Below are positions 26,723 through 53,029 of a DNA stretch of 64,000 bases, one piece after another. This DNA is from Halocaridina rubra (Eukaryota; Arthropoda; Malacostraca; Decapoda; Atyidae), in NCBI GenBank assembly GCA_037179515.1, contig JAXCGZ010007660.1, forward strand, positions 27,501 to 91,500, given 5' to 3'. Each line of letters opens with the position of its first letter. The first letter of the stretch is position 1. The position numbers and the translations under genes are program-made. A model generated the notes under the pieces. That model did no database searches and had not been told where the DNA came from. It saw only the letters and a program-made list of their open reading frames with translations.

Positions 26723-27589
26723 ATGGCCAGTACAGATAACGAGAATAGTCACCATGCTAGGGCGTTCCCCATAGACGACTCGTTTGGGTTTTGCCTGACC
26801 CCTCCGGAAAGACAGCAAGGGCTACCCAGTCATTGGTGGGCTGGATTAAAGAGGCAAGCTCGAGGGAGAGTGTCAGATGAGGTGCTGCGGGTGGCCACTC
26901 TTAATGTGGGGACGATGACTGGGAAGGGGCGAGAATTGGTGGACCTGATGGAGAGGAGGAGACTTGGAGTGCTGTGTGTGCAGGAGACCAGGTGGAAAGG
27001 AAATAAGGCGAGGGAACTGGGTGAGGGTTGCAAGTTGTTCTATAGTGGAGCAAATGAGGAAGGGAGGAATGGTGTAGGAATAATACTATCCAAAGACCTG
27101 AAGGAAAGCTTACTTGGTGTGAATAGAAAGAGTGACAGAATTATGAGTTTAAAGCTGAGACTGGGAGAAACGGTAGTCAATGTGGTATGTGCCTATGCTC
27201 CACAAACTGGTTGTACAGCGGAGGAGAAGGATGTATTTTGGGAGGAGATGGACCAGGAGCTTAGAACAATTCCTATAAGGGAGAGGGTACTTTTGGGAGG
27301 AGATCTAAATGACCACTTGGGAATTGGGAGGGCTGGGATAGGTAGAGTTCATTTGGGCTGGGGGGTGGGCGAGAGAAATGAGTGGGGAGAGAGAGTGATT
27401 GATTTTGCAGTGGCATTTGATCTGGCATTGGTCAACACATTCTTTGAGAAAAAGAAAAACAGATTCATTACATACAGTAGTGGTGGGAGGGAGAGCCAGA
27501 TAGATTTATTGTTGTGTAGGAGAGACCAACTGAAGGAGATAAGCAACTGTAAAGTAATAAATGGAGAGAGTGTAGCAGTGCAACATTAG
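26723..27589 (+). CDS. RTE-like LINE apurinic-type endonuclease domain
   Basis: A 288-residue frame shows the exonuclease-endonuclease-phosphatase fold motifs: VATLNVGTMTGKGRELVDLM, GVLCVQETRWKGNKA (catalytic Glu in QETRW), GVGIILSKDL, VVCAYAPQTG, LLGGDLNDHLG (Asp/Asn) and a late FITYSSGGRESQIDLLLCRR (Ser-Asp region). Final residues read SVAVQH before a TAG at 27587; related LINEs continue with an SDH-type motif. Such domains nick target DNA to prime reverse transcription. The start codon is the first ATG after the UTR block, but related elements may start elsewhere. Confidence 0.8.
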   Translation: MASTDNENSHHARAFPIDDSFGFCLTPPERQQGLPSHWWAGLKRQARGRVSDEVLRVATLNVGTMTGKGRELVDLMERRRLGVLCVQETRWKGNKARELGEGCKLFYSGANEEGRNGVGIILSKDLKESLLGVNRKSDRIMSLKLRLGETVVNVVCAYAPQTGCTAEEKDVFWEEMDQELRTIPIRERVLLGGDLNDHLGIGRAGIGRVHLGWGVGERNEWGERVIDFAVAFDLALVNTFFEKKKNRFITYSSGGRESQIDLLLCRRDQLKEISNCKVINGESVAVQH

Positions 27590-28864
27590 ATAGTAGTAAC
27601 TGATTGCAGGCTCAGGAAATGTAGGAAATGTAAGAAGCCGAGGATGGACCCGAAGATAAAGTGGTGGAGATTGAAAGATGCAGAGCTGAGAGCTTTGTTT
27701 AGGGGAAGAGTGTTGGAAGTGATGAGATTGCATGAGGATGTACAAGAGTGGTGGACAGAGAATAGTAAGGTGATTTTGAGGGTTGGTGAGGAGGTATTTG
27801 GAAAGTCATCAGGAAGGAAACCCCCAAATGATAAAGAGTCATGGTGGTGGAACGAGGAAGTGCAAGAATGGGTGAAGAACAAGAAAGAAGCTAAGAAAAA
27901 GGCAGATTTATCAGGCCTGGAGCAGGATAAAGAAGAGTACAAGCAGGCAAAGAAGGAGGCAAGGAGAGCTGTAGCAAAAGCAAAGGCAGAGACATTGAAT
28001 GAAGTCTATGAAGAGCTGGAAACACCAGAAGAAGAGAAGAAAAATTTGATCTGGTCTTGGATGTAGTAACCCAGGGTATTAGACAGCAGTCACCACAATG
28101 TATGCTCTTTGCAGATGACATTGTACATTGTAGCAACAGACGAGAGGTAGTGGAGGAGAAGCTTGAGGAGTGGGGAAGAGTGATGGAGGATAGAGGACAG
28201 AGAATCAGCAGGAAGAAGACAGAGTACTTGAGGTTGAGAGATGATGAGGATGGAGAGGTTAATTTGCACGGGGAGGTGTTGAAAAGAGTTGAAAAGTTCA
28301 AGTATTTGGGATCAACAGTAGCAGAGGATGGTGACCTAGAGTCAGAAATAACCTACAGAATACAAGCTGGATGCAAGAACTGGAAGAAAGTGTCTGGGGG
28401 TACTGTGCGACAGGAGAATAGGGATTAAGTTGAGGGGTAAAGTGCATAAGACAGTTGTGAGACCTGTGATGATGTATGGAGCAGAGGCATGGGCAATAAA
28501 GAAGACACAAGATAAAAAACTGGATGAGGCAGAGATGAGGATGTTGAGATGGATGTGTGTGGTGACAAGAAGTGATAAAATCAGAAACGAGGTAATTAAA
28601 GGTACCTCAAAAGTTAGAGAAGTATCAGTTAAGATACAAGAAAGTAGACTAAGATGGTATGGTCATGTCGTTAGGAGGGATGGACAGTATGTTGGGAGGA
28701 GGGTGGTGGAAATGAATATACAGGGTAGGAGAGGGAGGGGGAGACCAGAGCGTAGGTGGGTGGATTGCATCAATGACGTCCTGAGGTCTAAAGGTTTGTT
28801 GGGTGATGAGGTATGGCACAGAGACATATGGAGAACACTGGCCAGAAACATCGACCCCACATAA
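27590..28864 (+). pseudogene. RTE-like LINE reverse transcriptase region, mostly deleted
   Basis: After the TAG the same polyprotein continues (27644-28066: a Lys/Glu-rich linker with ESWWWNEEVQEWVKNKKEAK), then jumps near 28060 directly to the end of the palm (MLFADDIVHCSNRREVVEEK). The fingers and first palm motifs are missing. The thumb and C-terminal part follow in a second frame (28430-28864: VRPVMMYGAEAWAIKK, EMRMLRWMCVVTRSDKIRNE, RRGRGRPERRWVDCI). The ORF is thus disrupted by a stop, a deletion and a frameshift. Confidence 0.82.
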
Positions 28865-28922
28865 AAGTGGGAAAAGATGTAGACGAAGAAGAAGAAAAAG
28901 AAGAAGATAAAATAATACATAT

Positions 28923-29785
28923 GTTTCAATGTAAAAAAAAATAAAATAAAAGCTTCAAGTACTTATAGAAAAGGTAATGATATTCAATAAATAAAAATAG
29001 GATATCATGAACTCCCTGTAAACTCACACTTTAAACTGTTACCATAAAGGTTAAAAATTATAGCAATTACCATTTTACACTACCTTTAAGGGAAAAGAGA
29101 AAGACACTTTCATCCAAAAAAGTATGACACTCAGGCTTAAATTATACTAACAAATTATAAAAGGTAGTCATTGAAATTACAGTAAAAGTAGTTCCCTGGC
29201 ATTATGCCCAAGCTATTTTTAATGGCTTCTCTCTACTTTATACAGAACAAATTCTTGCTAATATAGTTTCGTTGTCATTATTAAGGAAGCTGTGAACATC
29301 ACATATCTTAAAAAGTTCATCGTGTATCTCCCTTAATCATTGTGAGGTTATTGACAAATAATCTATTGATTTCAGTATATAACTGCAGGGACTGGAGAAC
29401 AACCGAATACAAGTCGGCATATGAATCAATTTATATAGTGTTCAAAAATTATTAGTCGTGCTTCTTGACAGGTATAATGATTACTTACATGGTACGATAA
29501 TCTTTAATATCTTTTTAACGGCTTTATAGTAACCAAGTGAAAATGTTTGAGCTCAGTTCGAGAACCCTTATCATTACACCATAAGTCACATCTATAAAAC
29601 TGCAAAAGCAGTATTGCTTGAATAAGAATAACTTGACTTTGGTATCAGCAGTATGAAATTTTCTGAAGATGGTATTAAACTCTGCATAGAATATTCCTCT
29701 GGCTCCAATTTTATCCTCGGAGCTGCTCAGATTAAGAAAACAAACCCGAAATACTTTATTTTCTCAACATCTTCCAAACATTCAT
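28923..29785. other. AT-rich DNA, nothing recognised
   Basis: No protein similarity, RNA gene or clear repeat was found between the RTE-like element and the GATA microsatellite. Confidence 0.5.
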
Positions 29786-29796
29786 AGATAGATAGG

Positions 29797-29866
<70 letters not shown>

Positions 29867-29876
29867 CACACACACG
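29786..29876. repeat. (GATA)n followed by short (CA)n
   Basis: About 80 bp of GATA units, one GGTA variant near the left end, then ACACACACACG directly before the 5' break of a LINE. Confidence 0.95.
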
Positions 29877-32030
<2,154 letters not shown>

Positions 32031-32040
32031 ACTTATTAAT

Positions 32041-33340
32041 TTCGTGACCTAAATGTGTTTCTGGATGAGGAGAATGTGGAGGTCCCATGTGAGACTTTAG
32101 TCAATCTTATCCATTGCGTCACTCGTGACTTTAGGGCCTTCCTTGGCAATGAGATGAACAAGAATCAGCTTTGCAACTTACTTCTCAAGGTTTGGGCTAG
32201 TGACAGGCTGCAACTTGGCTCAAGAAGTGAAAGAAAGCAGTTCTATACCTTGAGGGGAAAGCCTTTCACCTCACTTTAATGAATGACAAAGTAAGTTAGA
32301 AGGAAATGGTGCCACTATAATTACCTATGTTCATTACTAATATAATGCATTATGTTGGTAATATAATAATTTATATATGCTCTGCTCTACTTTTTCCAGG
32401 TCAAGTTCTCTGAGATCCATGAACTATACTCAGACCAGGAGGAGACGGATACCAGTGTCATCTTATATCTTCACCAGGCTGTCAAGTGGGGTACAAGTCC
32501 AGCGTGGTGAGGACTCCTGACACGGATTTTCTGCAGATCCTCCTCTACCATGCCAAGAAGATCAACCTCTCCATATATCTCTATCATGGCACTGGGGTGC
32601 ATCATACTCTGATAAATGTATCTGAACTGGCTGATTTACTGGGCCCATATTACTTCAGCACCCTGCTGGGGTACTATGTTTTTTTTTTCTGGTGAAGACT
32701 GCATAAGTGCATTCAAAGGCAAGGGCAAGGTGAATCCGCTGAAGAAACTGCAGAAGAACCCTAGGTATCAAAATGCTTTTAGCCAACTTGGCACATCGTG
32801 GTTGGTGCCTGATGAGCTGCAGCAGGAGATGGAGGCATTCACCTGTCTCATGAATGACTATTCTCAAAGAAAGTTAGTTGATGCCATGCATGCCAAGATG
32901 CTGCAAAAAATGGTGGGTGCTGACGAAATCCTAAGCTTGCACTCCAGTTAGACCTTGAATACCTGCCTCCTCCCAAGGTCTGCCTCATCCCTCATGTACA
33001 GCAATCTAACTACAGAGTTGCTTGCTACAAGATAGCAAACCAGCCAGTATTTGAGAGGTCCAAGCCCAATGATCAGGGCATAGGCTGGGAGAAGACGGTG
33101 GACGAGGGGGTGTTAGAGCCCATCTGGTCAGTTGGACCTATTCTCCCTCCTTCTCTCATCGAAATACTGGTACAGAGAGAGGAGTCAGAAAAGGAAAAGC
33201 TTTATAGAAACAACAATTCAGAGACTGTGGTTGAGGAGGATGGAAATTATGAGAGTGATGATGAGGAAAAGATGGAAATCCAAGAGATAGACTTTGACGA
33301 TCACTTTTCTGATGATGATGATGATGATGGTGCTTGTTAG
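32041..33340 (+). pseudogene. XPG/FEN1-like (PIN-type) hypothetical protein, broken
   Basis: Concatenated frames show a family of often multicopy invertebrate proteins with nuclease-like acidic motifs: ELYSDQEETDTSVILYLHQA, VVRTPDTDFLQILLYHAKKI, LINVSELADLLGPYYFSTLL, SGEDCISAFKGKGKV, LEYLPPPKVCLIPHVQQSNY and an acidic C-terminus (DDDDDDGAC). An intron is likely between about 32290 (GTAAGT) and 32400 (TTTCCAG). Frame breaks are seen near 32250, 32489 (one base missing), 32677-32690 (T-run length change) and 32949. The family assignment comes from recalled motif patterns; function is not established. The 5' part is cut off at the (AT)n. Confidence 0.65.
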
Positions 33341-33800
33341 CAGTATAGGGAAAAAAATGACTTAAGCAAATGTTAGAACATGGATTTGGAATTTATTTGT
33401 ATGTCCTAAGATGATTTTAAAGGACTTTCACTTTACATCAAAGTATATAGACAAAAATGTGTTTAAAAATTCTTTTTATTTTCCATTTTTTGGGGGTGAG
33501 TTTTTTCTGATACTGAGTCAAGATGTGCTTAAAACTTAAAAATAACTATTTCAATGGATTTTTTGGGTAAAAATTGTATGGGAAAATATGTTCATTTGTC
33601 CCTGCAAGCTGTTTAGCTCAAAAGTTATGCAACTTTCTAATGTTCCTAGGGTTCGCGTCCACTTACCAATTATTTGTAATAAAGGGTAAAAACGAAAACC
33701 CGTTACCTGTCAAAATCTTAAAATAGACACTTCAAGGAATTGAATAAAACAGGTGCCAACAAAAAATCCACTAAGTGCACGTGGAGCCCTTCTTCCGACT
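33341..33800. other. 3' flank of the XPG-like pseudogene, nothing further recognised
   Basis: T-rich sequence that may be its old 3' UTR. No other coding signal. Confidence 0.4.
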
Positions 33801-33809
33801 AGATCACTA

Positions 33810-34015
33810 GACTATTAGGTATGCCTCATATTACAAGACAGAGAGGACCGAGCGGTTGCATATTCTAAGATTTTCAGATGGCATATAATACTGTCTCACA
33901 TGGAATACTCATTATGGAGCAGCAAGTAATGCCAATTATCCTTGGAAATGTCTTGATATGGACAAAATATTCATGGGCAAGAGTAAGACATGCAACACAA
34001 ATCTAGAGAAAAGAT
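33810..34015 (+). mobile_element. Ancient CR1-like LINE fragment
   Basis: The run CATATTACAAGACAGAGAGG, TTTTCAGATGGCATATAATACTGTC, CTTGGAAATGTCTTGATATGG and GAGTAAGACATG aligns in order with the RT palm region of better copies (LQEREGWADC, FDTVPHG, GNVLEWIKTY, RVRH). Heavily mutated. Confidence 0.6.
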
Positions 34016-34018
34016 AGC

Positions 34019-34075
<57 letters not shown>

Positions 34076-34076
34076 T
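34019..34076. repeat. (AAT)n microsatellite
   Basis: About 58 bp of AAT trinucleotides at the end of the ancient LINE fragment. Confidence 0.95.
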
Positions 34077-34141
34077 AGAACTGTATGATACTTTTCTTTC
34101 AAAGAGGCTTGCTTAAATAATTAGCATCATGCTAACAATTT

Positions 34142-34325
34142 AAAAAAAGCGCGTTTTAAGTCACGGACTCCCTCTTCTATCAGGGGCTAGAATGGTTGCT
34201 TTCTTGCGAAGGACTTGTTTTAGCAGATGTAATCATTACCCTGAGTGCATACCTTTGCTAACCTCAGACCGTGGCGGAGCGCGAACTCTACCTGACGCCT
34301 CAAAGTCGCAGACGCTACCGCCAAG
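34142..34325 (-). mobile_element. tRNA-derived SINE, copy 3 (longest tRNA-like head)
   Basis: On the minus strand: GGCGGTAGCGTCTGCGACTT, GGCGTCAGGTAGAGTTCGCG with CTCCGCCACGG (B-box-like GTTCGCGCTCC), TGAGGTTAGC, then the body shared with copies 1 and 2 (ATCTGCTAAAACAAG, CCTTCGCAAGAAAGCAACC, GTGACTTAAAACGCG). It keeps about 48 bp missing from the other two, so it may be closer to the founder. Confidence 0.75.
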
Positions 34326-34330
34326 GTATT

Positions 34331-34978
34331 ATTCGAGAATTTTCAAAGAGCCGTTAAAGAGGCTGCCGCAATAGTATCATCATTACCAGTATTTGACATT
34401 AAATTTTTTTATATAGCACTATATATAATGTCAGGGCCCCCTGCACTAATTTCTACATGTACTGGGGTGGAGTAAAGAAAAACAAAATATGATGAGGGAC
34501 CTTGCGGTGATCCGTCGTTATGTGGATGTAATCAGTGAAAGAATATGAGACCTTGGAAAACACTATTGTAAAAAACAAATAAACATCTGTAATGAATATT
34601 CTATTTTTTTTTGTAAGATAAAGATGAAAATAGGACATTATTAGTTCTGCATATTTCGGGCTCGACATTGCTCTCATTCTGATGTTTGAAGCAGTTGATA
34701 CTTGGTCGAAACAGTGTATTCGATTGTGCGCACTGCACAAGTTAAATTTTTTATTTATTAAAGAATGTAATAATTCAAAACCTAATATATTCCACTGTAG
34801 ACAAATATAATAATAAAGATTTACTTAAGCAAATACTTTGTATACTATCTCTCTCTATACTCGTTTAGGAATGTTTATAATCTTTTAAAAGACTTCCACT
34901 GTCGGTACAATAGCATGGAGATCCGTATTGGAACTTCTCTGTTTGTTTTGAACCCGGCACCAAACAACAACAACAACA
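34331..34978. other. Upstream region and 5' UTR of the 109-residue gene model
   Basis: AT-rich with no protein signal. A short CAA repeat (34962-34978) leads directly into the ATG at 34979, and an in-frame TGA lies at 34949-34951. No core promoter element could be assigned. Confidence 0.4.
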
Positions 34979-44827
<9,849 letters not shown>

Positions 44828-47800
44828 CGTGCATAGAGCTGCTGCTTTGTCACAAGTACCTGCTGTTTAAAATAAGATGTTGGAAACAAGTGAGAATGCA
44901 GTGCTTGGTGAATGAAAAGAAAGTGTGCAATAGGATAATCTAGCAAAAGTGGAGTTATATTTGGGATGTTAAAGTACGTTGAAAGACATCCTTGAGGTGA
45001 GATACATAAACGGGTCTTGTGATCAAACAAATTTTTTTTTTCTTCAGCTGTGGGAAATGTCTCACAGCCAGAGCTGTAAAAGAAAATGTTGAAATAATAG
45101 AGTAAATAATGATTAAAAGCTGCATAATGCTTATAGTGTTTAGTGTTGTTATCTTCTCATAGTATTAACTCAAGCACTTTAGAAAACTTACCAGCTTATT
45201 ATATTTGTCATGGTGGGGTAATGTATTGTAGTCCTGTCCTAGCATTTATACAGTATAGGAGTTTTTGGTAGTCATAAAAACTGTAGCCTGTGAGTACTGT
45301 ATGTATTTATGTTTGGGTTTATTAGCTCTTTTGAGTTTTACTTGAACAAAGAGGTTTTCTTAGTGGAGTTTTACTAAAGGAGTAGAATCTTAACTAATAT
45401 AACATTATTATTTACAAAAAAGGAAACAACAGTACAATATTACTTACTTGAATAATGCAAGTCTGTGTCCATTTTACAATAGCCGTGGTGCCAAATACAA
45501 AAGGTTTAATAGCTGTGATTAGTTAAATGTTGCTTTTAGAGTCCCCAAAATATTACTAGCTCATGTTGACTAAAACTTAAATTATGATCGTCTGTTTTTA
45601 AGTAAGCATTGAGTAAGTTAGCTTTAATTGGAATAAAGAAGAGCTCTGGCCATTGTGATATAATCTTATTTCGTTACAGCGTTATTAGACCTGTTAATTT
45701 AGCACCGTGCATTGATGTTCTGTATAAGTTGTTGAATGTAGAGAGTTTGTCTATACAATTGAGACTGTGCTTCTTTGATATGGAGATGCACTTCTTATAT
45801 CCAATTTCTAATGAGAATAATGCAGTTCATTTACTGTATTTCTCGTACTTAAATATGACATACTTTTTTCCTTGCTGACTGAAAGGTTACAATTTAGGCC
45901 TTTATAAATTGTCTGTGGTTAGTGTGCTAGTTTGGTATTATTGAATTTAAATATGAATTTTGCTTATTTTATATATGCTTTACTATTGTTTTTGCTACCT
46001 AAATCTTATGCACATACTACATACACTCTTAGGTATGAACAAGAATACCTTATAAGAGTAAATTAGTTTCTTGGCAATATAATATATACAAGATGCTATT
46101 TTATACCTTATAAGATAAACCTTAGCAAAGGAAGGTTATTTATTTCCAAATGTATCTGATGTGTCAAATGATTCATACATTTTACGCCTGCATATACTGT
46201 CATCTTTGTTGATATTTCAGGATTGTGTTCTCTTTTGCTCTTCTTTTTCATATCTTCAGCTTTAGTGTCTAGTCTTAACACCAAAGAGTTTTGAAAGAAA
46301 GAAGTGGAGCAAAATATTTCAAATCTTGAAAATTCATCATATATTGGCAAGTCTGTGCAAGTATAATATGGTAATACTTTTTCTTCTAATTGTCATTCAT
46401 TCCGTGTGTGTAGAGTATGGAATTTACTGTTTCTACTCTTAACCCCTATTCATCAACTTTCAAGTAGATTTATGACATAGACTTCAAAAAAGAATTTTAT
46501 ATTTTTGTTTTTGGTGCATGTGCCCAGTCAACCTCTGAAGGTACAAAAATCAACATGCCATTTTGTAAATCCTGGATCACAATCACATTTCTCAAATATA
46601 TAACCAGTTATGGAAATGAAGTCGTTATTAATTGCTTTAGAAGTAAATTTTTTTTTAAAGCTAAGGTTTTTAGGCGAAACTTTACCCTTCAACTTTTTGA
46701 GCAACTCAAGCTCTATACCAAAGAGTGAAAAATGTCTAATACAATACAGCCTTAGCGGGAAGTATTCTGTGGTCCTCAAATTATACTGTGAACTCGGCCT
46801 CAAATATTTATAAATTATGATCTCATAAAATACAACTTTCATTATAAGTTGTTCTGACATAGCCAAAGCGATTATCTCCCTTTTATTTTTAAAGAGTAAT
46901 GGGTAAAAGGAGTCTTGTTTAATCTTAGCCTATACTCTGCAGGAAGGTGCTTTCATGACTTGGTGAAAGTACTAAATATCTGCAGTGTGGTTTTAAGCTT
47001 GTGAAGTACCAACTGTTTTCAGGTCGTTAATTAAATTTTATCTTATTTAAAAAAAGTTGTCTCAACTGTTTTCCTGACAGAAAACAGAAAAAGAGGTCAC
47101 TTTGCTAACTTCATTATGATGTGGCATCTTTTACGATGAAAAATTGACAAAGTGGAAGAAGGGAAATGGAGAAAGGAGAGAAATCTTCTATCTATACAAA
47201 CTGGCTGCAATCCTCCTTGAAAGCACCCATTCACCAGAAGACACTCTCGTCTCCTTTCAAGTTTATCTCACTCATTACTAACACATCCTTTTTTATCTGA
47301 AACACGTTAACCAATATCCTTCCTTTTACCCTCACTCGTTTCACAACTACGCATATGTAGAGACCTAATTACAAGGATTCTGTCTGAGTTTTCCTAAAGA
47401 GACCCAACTCTTATGCCTTGACTCTGCTTGAGGAAAATATTAAGGAGGGTCTTCCCAGTCTCCTCGCTCTGTACCAATTAGTGTTAATTTTAGGGCAGAG
47501 GCAGTATTCTTGTTCCCCAACCCAGGAGAAAAATAGAAATCTAAAGTGAGAGAAGGTGAAGTTTGGGAAGCTGATTATGCTACGTTACTCACTTGGTTAA
47601 TATCTCTCAAAAGCATTAGTGGATGTGCAAAAGTTGAATGAATAGTGAGGTGTGGATAGCTTAAAAGTAGTGAGGGAGAAGAGGATTTTATCTGATAGTG
47701 GAGGAGTATAAACAGAAAACGATATCCAGAAGTTGTTAATTTAGAGTAAAAAAAAAAATTAGTGAAGCAACTCTTGTAGAATGCTAAATGTCACTGAGTG

Positions 47801-48773
47801 GAACATGTAAAGTGTCTTTGAAAGGCATGTATCAGTACTGAGATAAAAGTGGTAATGAAGACAAGACATTCAGTGGCTAAGCCATGGGTATAGATTATAT
47901 CGCTACAATACCAGAAGGAAGGACAGGTTGCAGCAAATTAGTTCTGTAGACTGCATAATATCTACTAAAGAAGGGGACAAACCAGTGAAATGGTGGAGCA
48001 TGTACTGCTAATATGTAATGGGGAAATTGAGACAAGATGCATTGTTTTAAGACTATGAATTGCAGAATATTACAGTTGTCTCAGTTATTAACTGGATTCA
48101 TCACTAGACATGGAAGTAATTCGCTCTAAGTCACGAGCCTTTCATAAATGTGTCGATACTTGGCATGTAACCTATTCCCAGCCTTGCACATATGGTAATG
48201 TACTTTATGTACAGTAATAAACTATGTTTACTCTTACATATAGCCTCAATTCTCTGTTGAGGTAAATTTCATATCCTGAGATGATAATGTTGACAGTGGG
48301 AATGGTCAGCGGTGCTAATGGGATGAAGTGATGAGCGATACTAAATAAAAGAGGAGACATCAGGCTAGCATCTGATATGGCAAACAAAACACTAATTCTA
48401 ATCTGAATTTCTTTCACATTTTGCTTTGTAGACTGATTGGTAGACTTCTTTTTCCACATTCGCTCTACTTCAGGTAGTGATGAGTTTTCAACTGGTCTGG
48501 AACTTCAAATTTCTGCTGTAAAGTTAACATTACCATTTACACTTTTCGGCAACATTTCACACAAGGGTACTTCGCAAATGCAGTGGAAACATGTGTAGCA
48601 ACACTAGATATTACTCAGGCAAGTGTCGGACAAAGACTGGCTCACTTGGCACTCTACGTTCTCTTCACTCAGCTGCCATGCTGTCTTGGTGTGCATGCAA
48701 AATACAGTCTTCGAGAGTCACGTTCTTTCCACTTTAATTTTGAAGATTTTCTGATTTTTTTTTTTTTATATAT
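44828..48773. other. 3' UTR and downstream intergenic DNA
   Basis: Sequence after the TAA at 44827 has no further exon signal. An AATAAA at 45632-45637 is one possible polyadenylation signal. The 47100-48480 part has slightly higher GC but no recognised protein. A 67-codon frame at 48583-48786 has no family resemblance and is not called. Confidence 0.4.
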
Positions 48774-50755
<1,982 letters not shown>

Positions 50756-51054
50756 ACAGTGCTCCCTCGTTTATCACGGGGGTTCGGTTTTGGGACTGGC
50801 CGTGATAGGTGAAAATCCGTGAAGTAGGATCACTATATATACATAGGTAGTTTACATTTATGTTTACCTTTACTGTATAAACTCTCCGTGGACTGTTAAC
50901 AAACCACCTTTTACTTTATTAATAACAGCGTGCAAGCGTAAATTTATATGAACGTGATAGGTAACCTTACCGTAAATGAGGTGATGATGACGTGTACAGA
51001 CTCCAGAGGAAATTATTCCGCAGCCAATAACAGCTTTACGGCTGCTTTTTGCGA

Positions 51055-52795
51055 GAGAAGAACCTGGCAATGTGGAGTTGCTGTCGCTGTTTCTTCTTTT
51101 GTTGGAAGATGGTCTTGTAAGGAGTTATGGCATCATCGAGAAGATTGCAAAAGGTCACCGAACGAACCATATTATCGTTGTGTTCCTTCGAGAGTTGTTA
51201 GACTGCTTTCACATGTTCATATTTGGCTGCCAGATGTTCGAGTGCAAGGCCAGGTTCTTCAATTTCTTCGTGCGTTTCCTCTGGTTGTTCTTCTTCCTCT
51301 TCTTCGCTCACTGATTTTGTCATTTCCTTCAAGTCTTCGTCAGTCAAAGGCTGCGGGTGGCAGTCGATCAGTTCATTCACGTCTTCGTGAGCCATATCTT
51401 TAAAGCCTTCTCCTCCTAGAAATGTAGCCAACTTCACAGCTTTCGCAACTGCCGAGTTATGGACTTTGTCAGGAGCGAATCCCTTGTAGTCGTAGATGAC
51501 TTCCGGCCACAATTTTTTCCAGCTGGCATTAATTGTGGCAGGCTTCATCTCTGATTGCATTCTGAATATTTTGAAGGCATGTAGCAATCGTGTAGTTACG
51601 CCAGTAAGTCTTCAGTGCGAATTCTTTGTCCGAATCCATGGATTCAACCAGGTTCGCCAGGGTATTTTGTGTGTAGAGGGCCTTGAACTCACGATAAACA
51701 CCTTGATCCATAGGCTGAATCAGTGATGTTGTATTCGGTGGCAGGAACTCTACTTGAACACTGTCATATTCGAGATTAGTTGCGTGGCCACCAGCATTAT
51801 CCATCAAAAGAAAGGCTTTAAATTCAAGGCCCTTCTCTGCAAGATAAACTTTGACCTGAGGGATAAAGCATTGGTGAAACCAGTCTGATGTGAGGCTTTT
51901 TGTGATCTAGGTTATGCATCCAATACACTGGCAGCAGATTCTTATTCTTATTCTTCAAAGCCCTAGGGTCCTTAGACTTGTAGATAAGCCCGGGCTTTAA
52001 TATGAAGCCCGCAGCATACCCGCACATGACGAGGGTAACGCGGTTTTGTGCGCTATAAATCCCGGGGCTTTAGCTTCTTCCTTAAAGAGAAAAGTGTGAG
52101 ATGGTATTCTCTTCCTAAATAAGCCAGTCTCATCCATGTTAAAGACTTGCTAAGGAGCATATTCGCCTTCCTCGATAATTTTCTTGAAGTCGTTTCTCAC
52201 GTAATCTTCAGCTGCAGCTGTATCTGCAGAGGCAGCTTTGCCATGCACCGAAATACTGTTTAGGCCATAGTGTTTTTGAAATTTGGCGAACCATCCCTTG
52301 CTTGCCACGAACGATTATTTCCTTGGTGGAGAATTGATGGAGGGTCCTGGTTGTGGGTCGTCGATATCCTCTTCTCTCTCCTCCTCCTCACGGTCGCCAC
52401 TGTCGTCGTCGGGTTCGTTTCCAGCGAATATCTCGTACAGCTTCTTCGCCTTTGTTTGTTTGATATTGGTGTCTAAAGCTGATGTTCTTCCTGCAATCAG
52501 CAATCCACAGGGCCAAAGCAGATTCCATCTGCACTATTATCTTATTGCGGGGTGTTACGACCCTCGTCGCTGTTTTACAAAATTAAATAGTCTCTGTTTT
52601 CCTGATATTTGCCTCGTCCTTTTTGATATATCGAACAGTAGATTCGTTGATGCCAAAATAGCAGCCGACATCCGCGAACCTTCTTCCTTCCTTCAGCATA
52701 TCTAACAGTTTTACCTTTTCTGTTATGGTTAACATCTTTTGCCGCTTAGGCTTACTACCAGAAGCCATAGAAGATGAAGGATGCTTGGGAGGCAT
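51055..52795 (-). pseudogene. Tigger/pogo transposase of copy D, disrupted
   Basis: Starts MPPKHPSSSMASGSKPKRQK at 52795 with the helix-turn-helix RRFADVGCYFGINESTVRYI. Then come an acidic linker (EPDDDSGDREEEEREEDIDD), the DDE core with MDETGLF near 52130, MMDNAGGHATNLEYDSVQVE (51807-) and LIQPMDQGVYREFK (near 51710), and a Glu-rich C-terminal segment ending near 51198. A tail after a stop is shared with copy B. Stops or shifts occur near 52583, 52500, 52310, 51824 and 51529. All three catalytic Asp are preserved in the broken frames. Confidence 0.85.
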
Positions 52796-53029
52796 TGCAG
52801 AAGTTGAAAAATGAAAGTAAAAAAATCACAAGCACAATGTATTTAGAAGCACAACACAAACGGCAAGCATGTAAGTTAGACTGAACGGGTGAGGCGAGAC
52901 AATGGAAGATGCTGGGAGAATGAAGCTTCTATCAAAAAGCCAATCAGACCCCATGATACAGAACATACAGAAAAGCAGTTCTGTCGTTCGTCGTCTCCCA
53001 CCCGTTCAGCCAATACATACCATGAACTA

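Larger units (their letters stand above)
26603..28905 (+). mobile_element. RTE-like LINE with target-site duplication, internally deleted
   Basis: Bounded by a 17-bp direct repeat, GATAAAGTAATACATAT at 26586-26602 and GATAAAATAATACATAT at 28906-28922 (one mismatch). The 5' UTR (to about 26720) holds a GC-rich block with GGTGCCGGTCTCAAGCCC and GGGCATCCGGCC, of a kind I recall as common in RTE-like LINEs. The body encodes an endonuclease and parts of the RT ORF. The 3' end is a short GAAGAA-type repeat (28884-28905), typical of RTE elements that end in simple repeats. Complete ends with a missing middle indicate internal deletion rather than 5' truncation. Confidence 0.85.

Noticed and set aside
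29786..29866. CRISPR-like regular repeat
   Set aside because: Simple GATA microsatellite in a eukaryotic genome; no spacers or cas genes.
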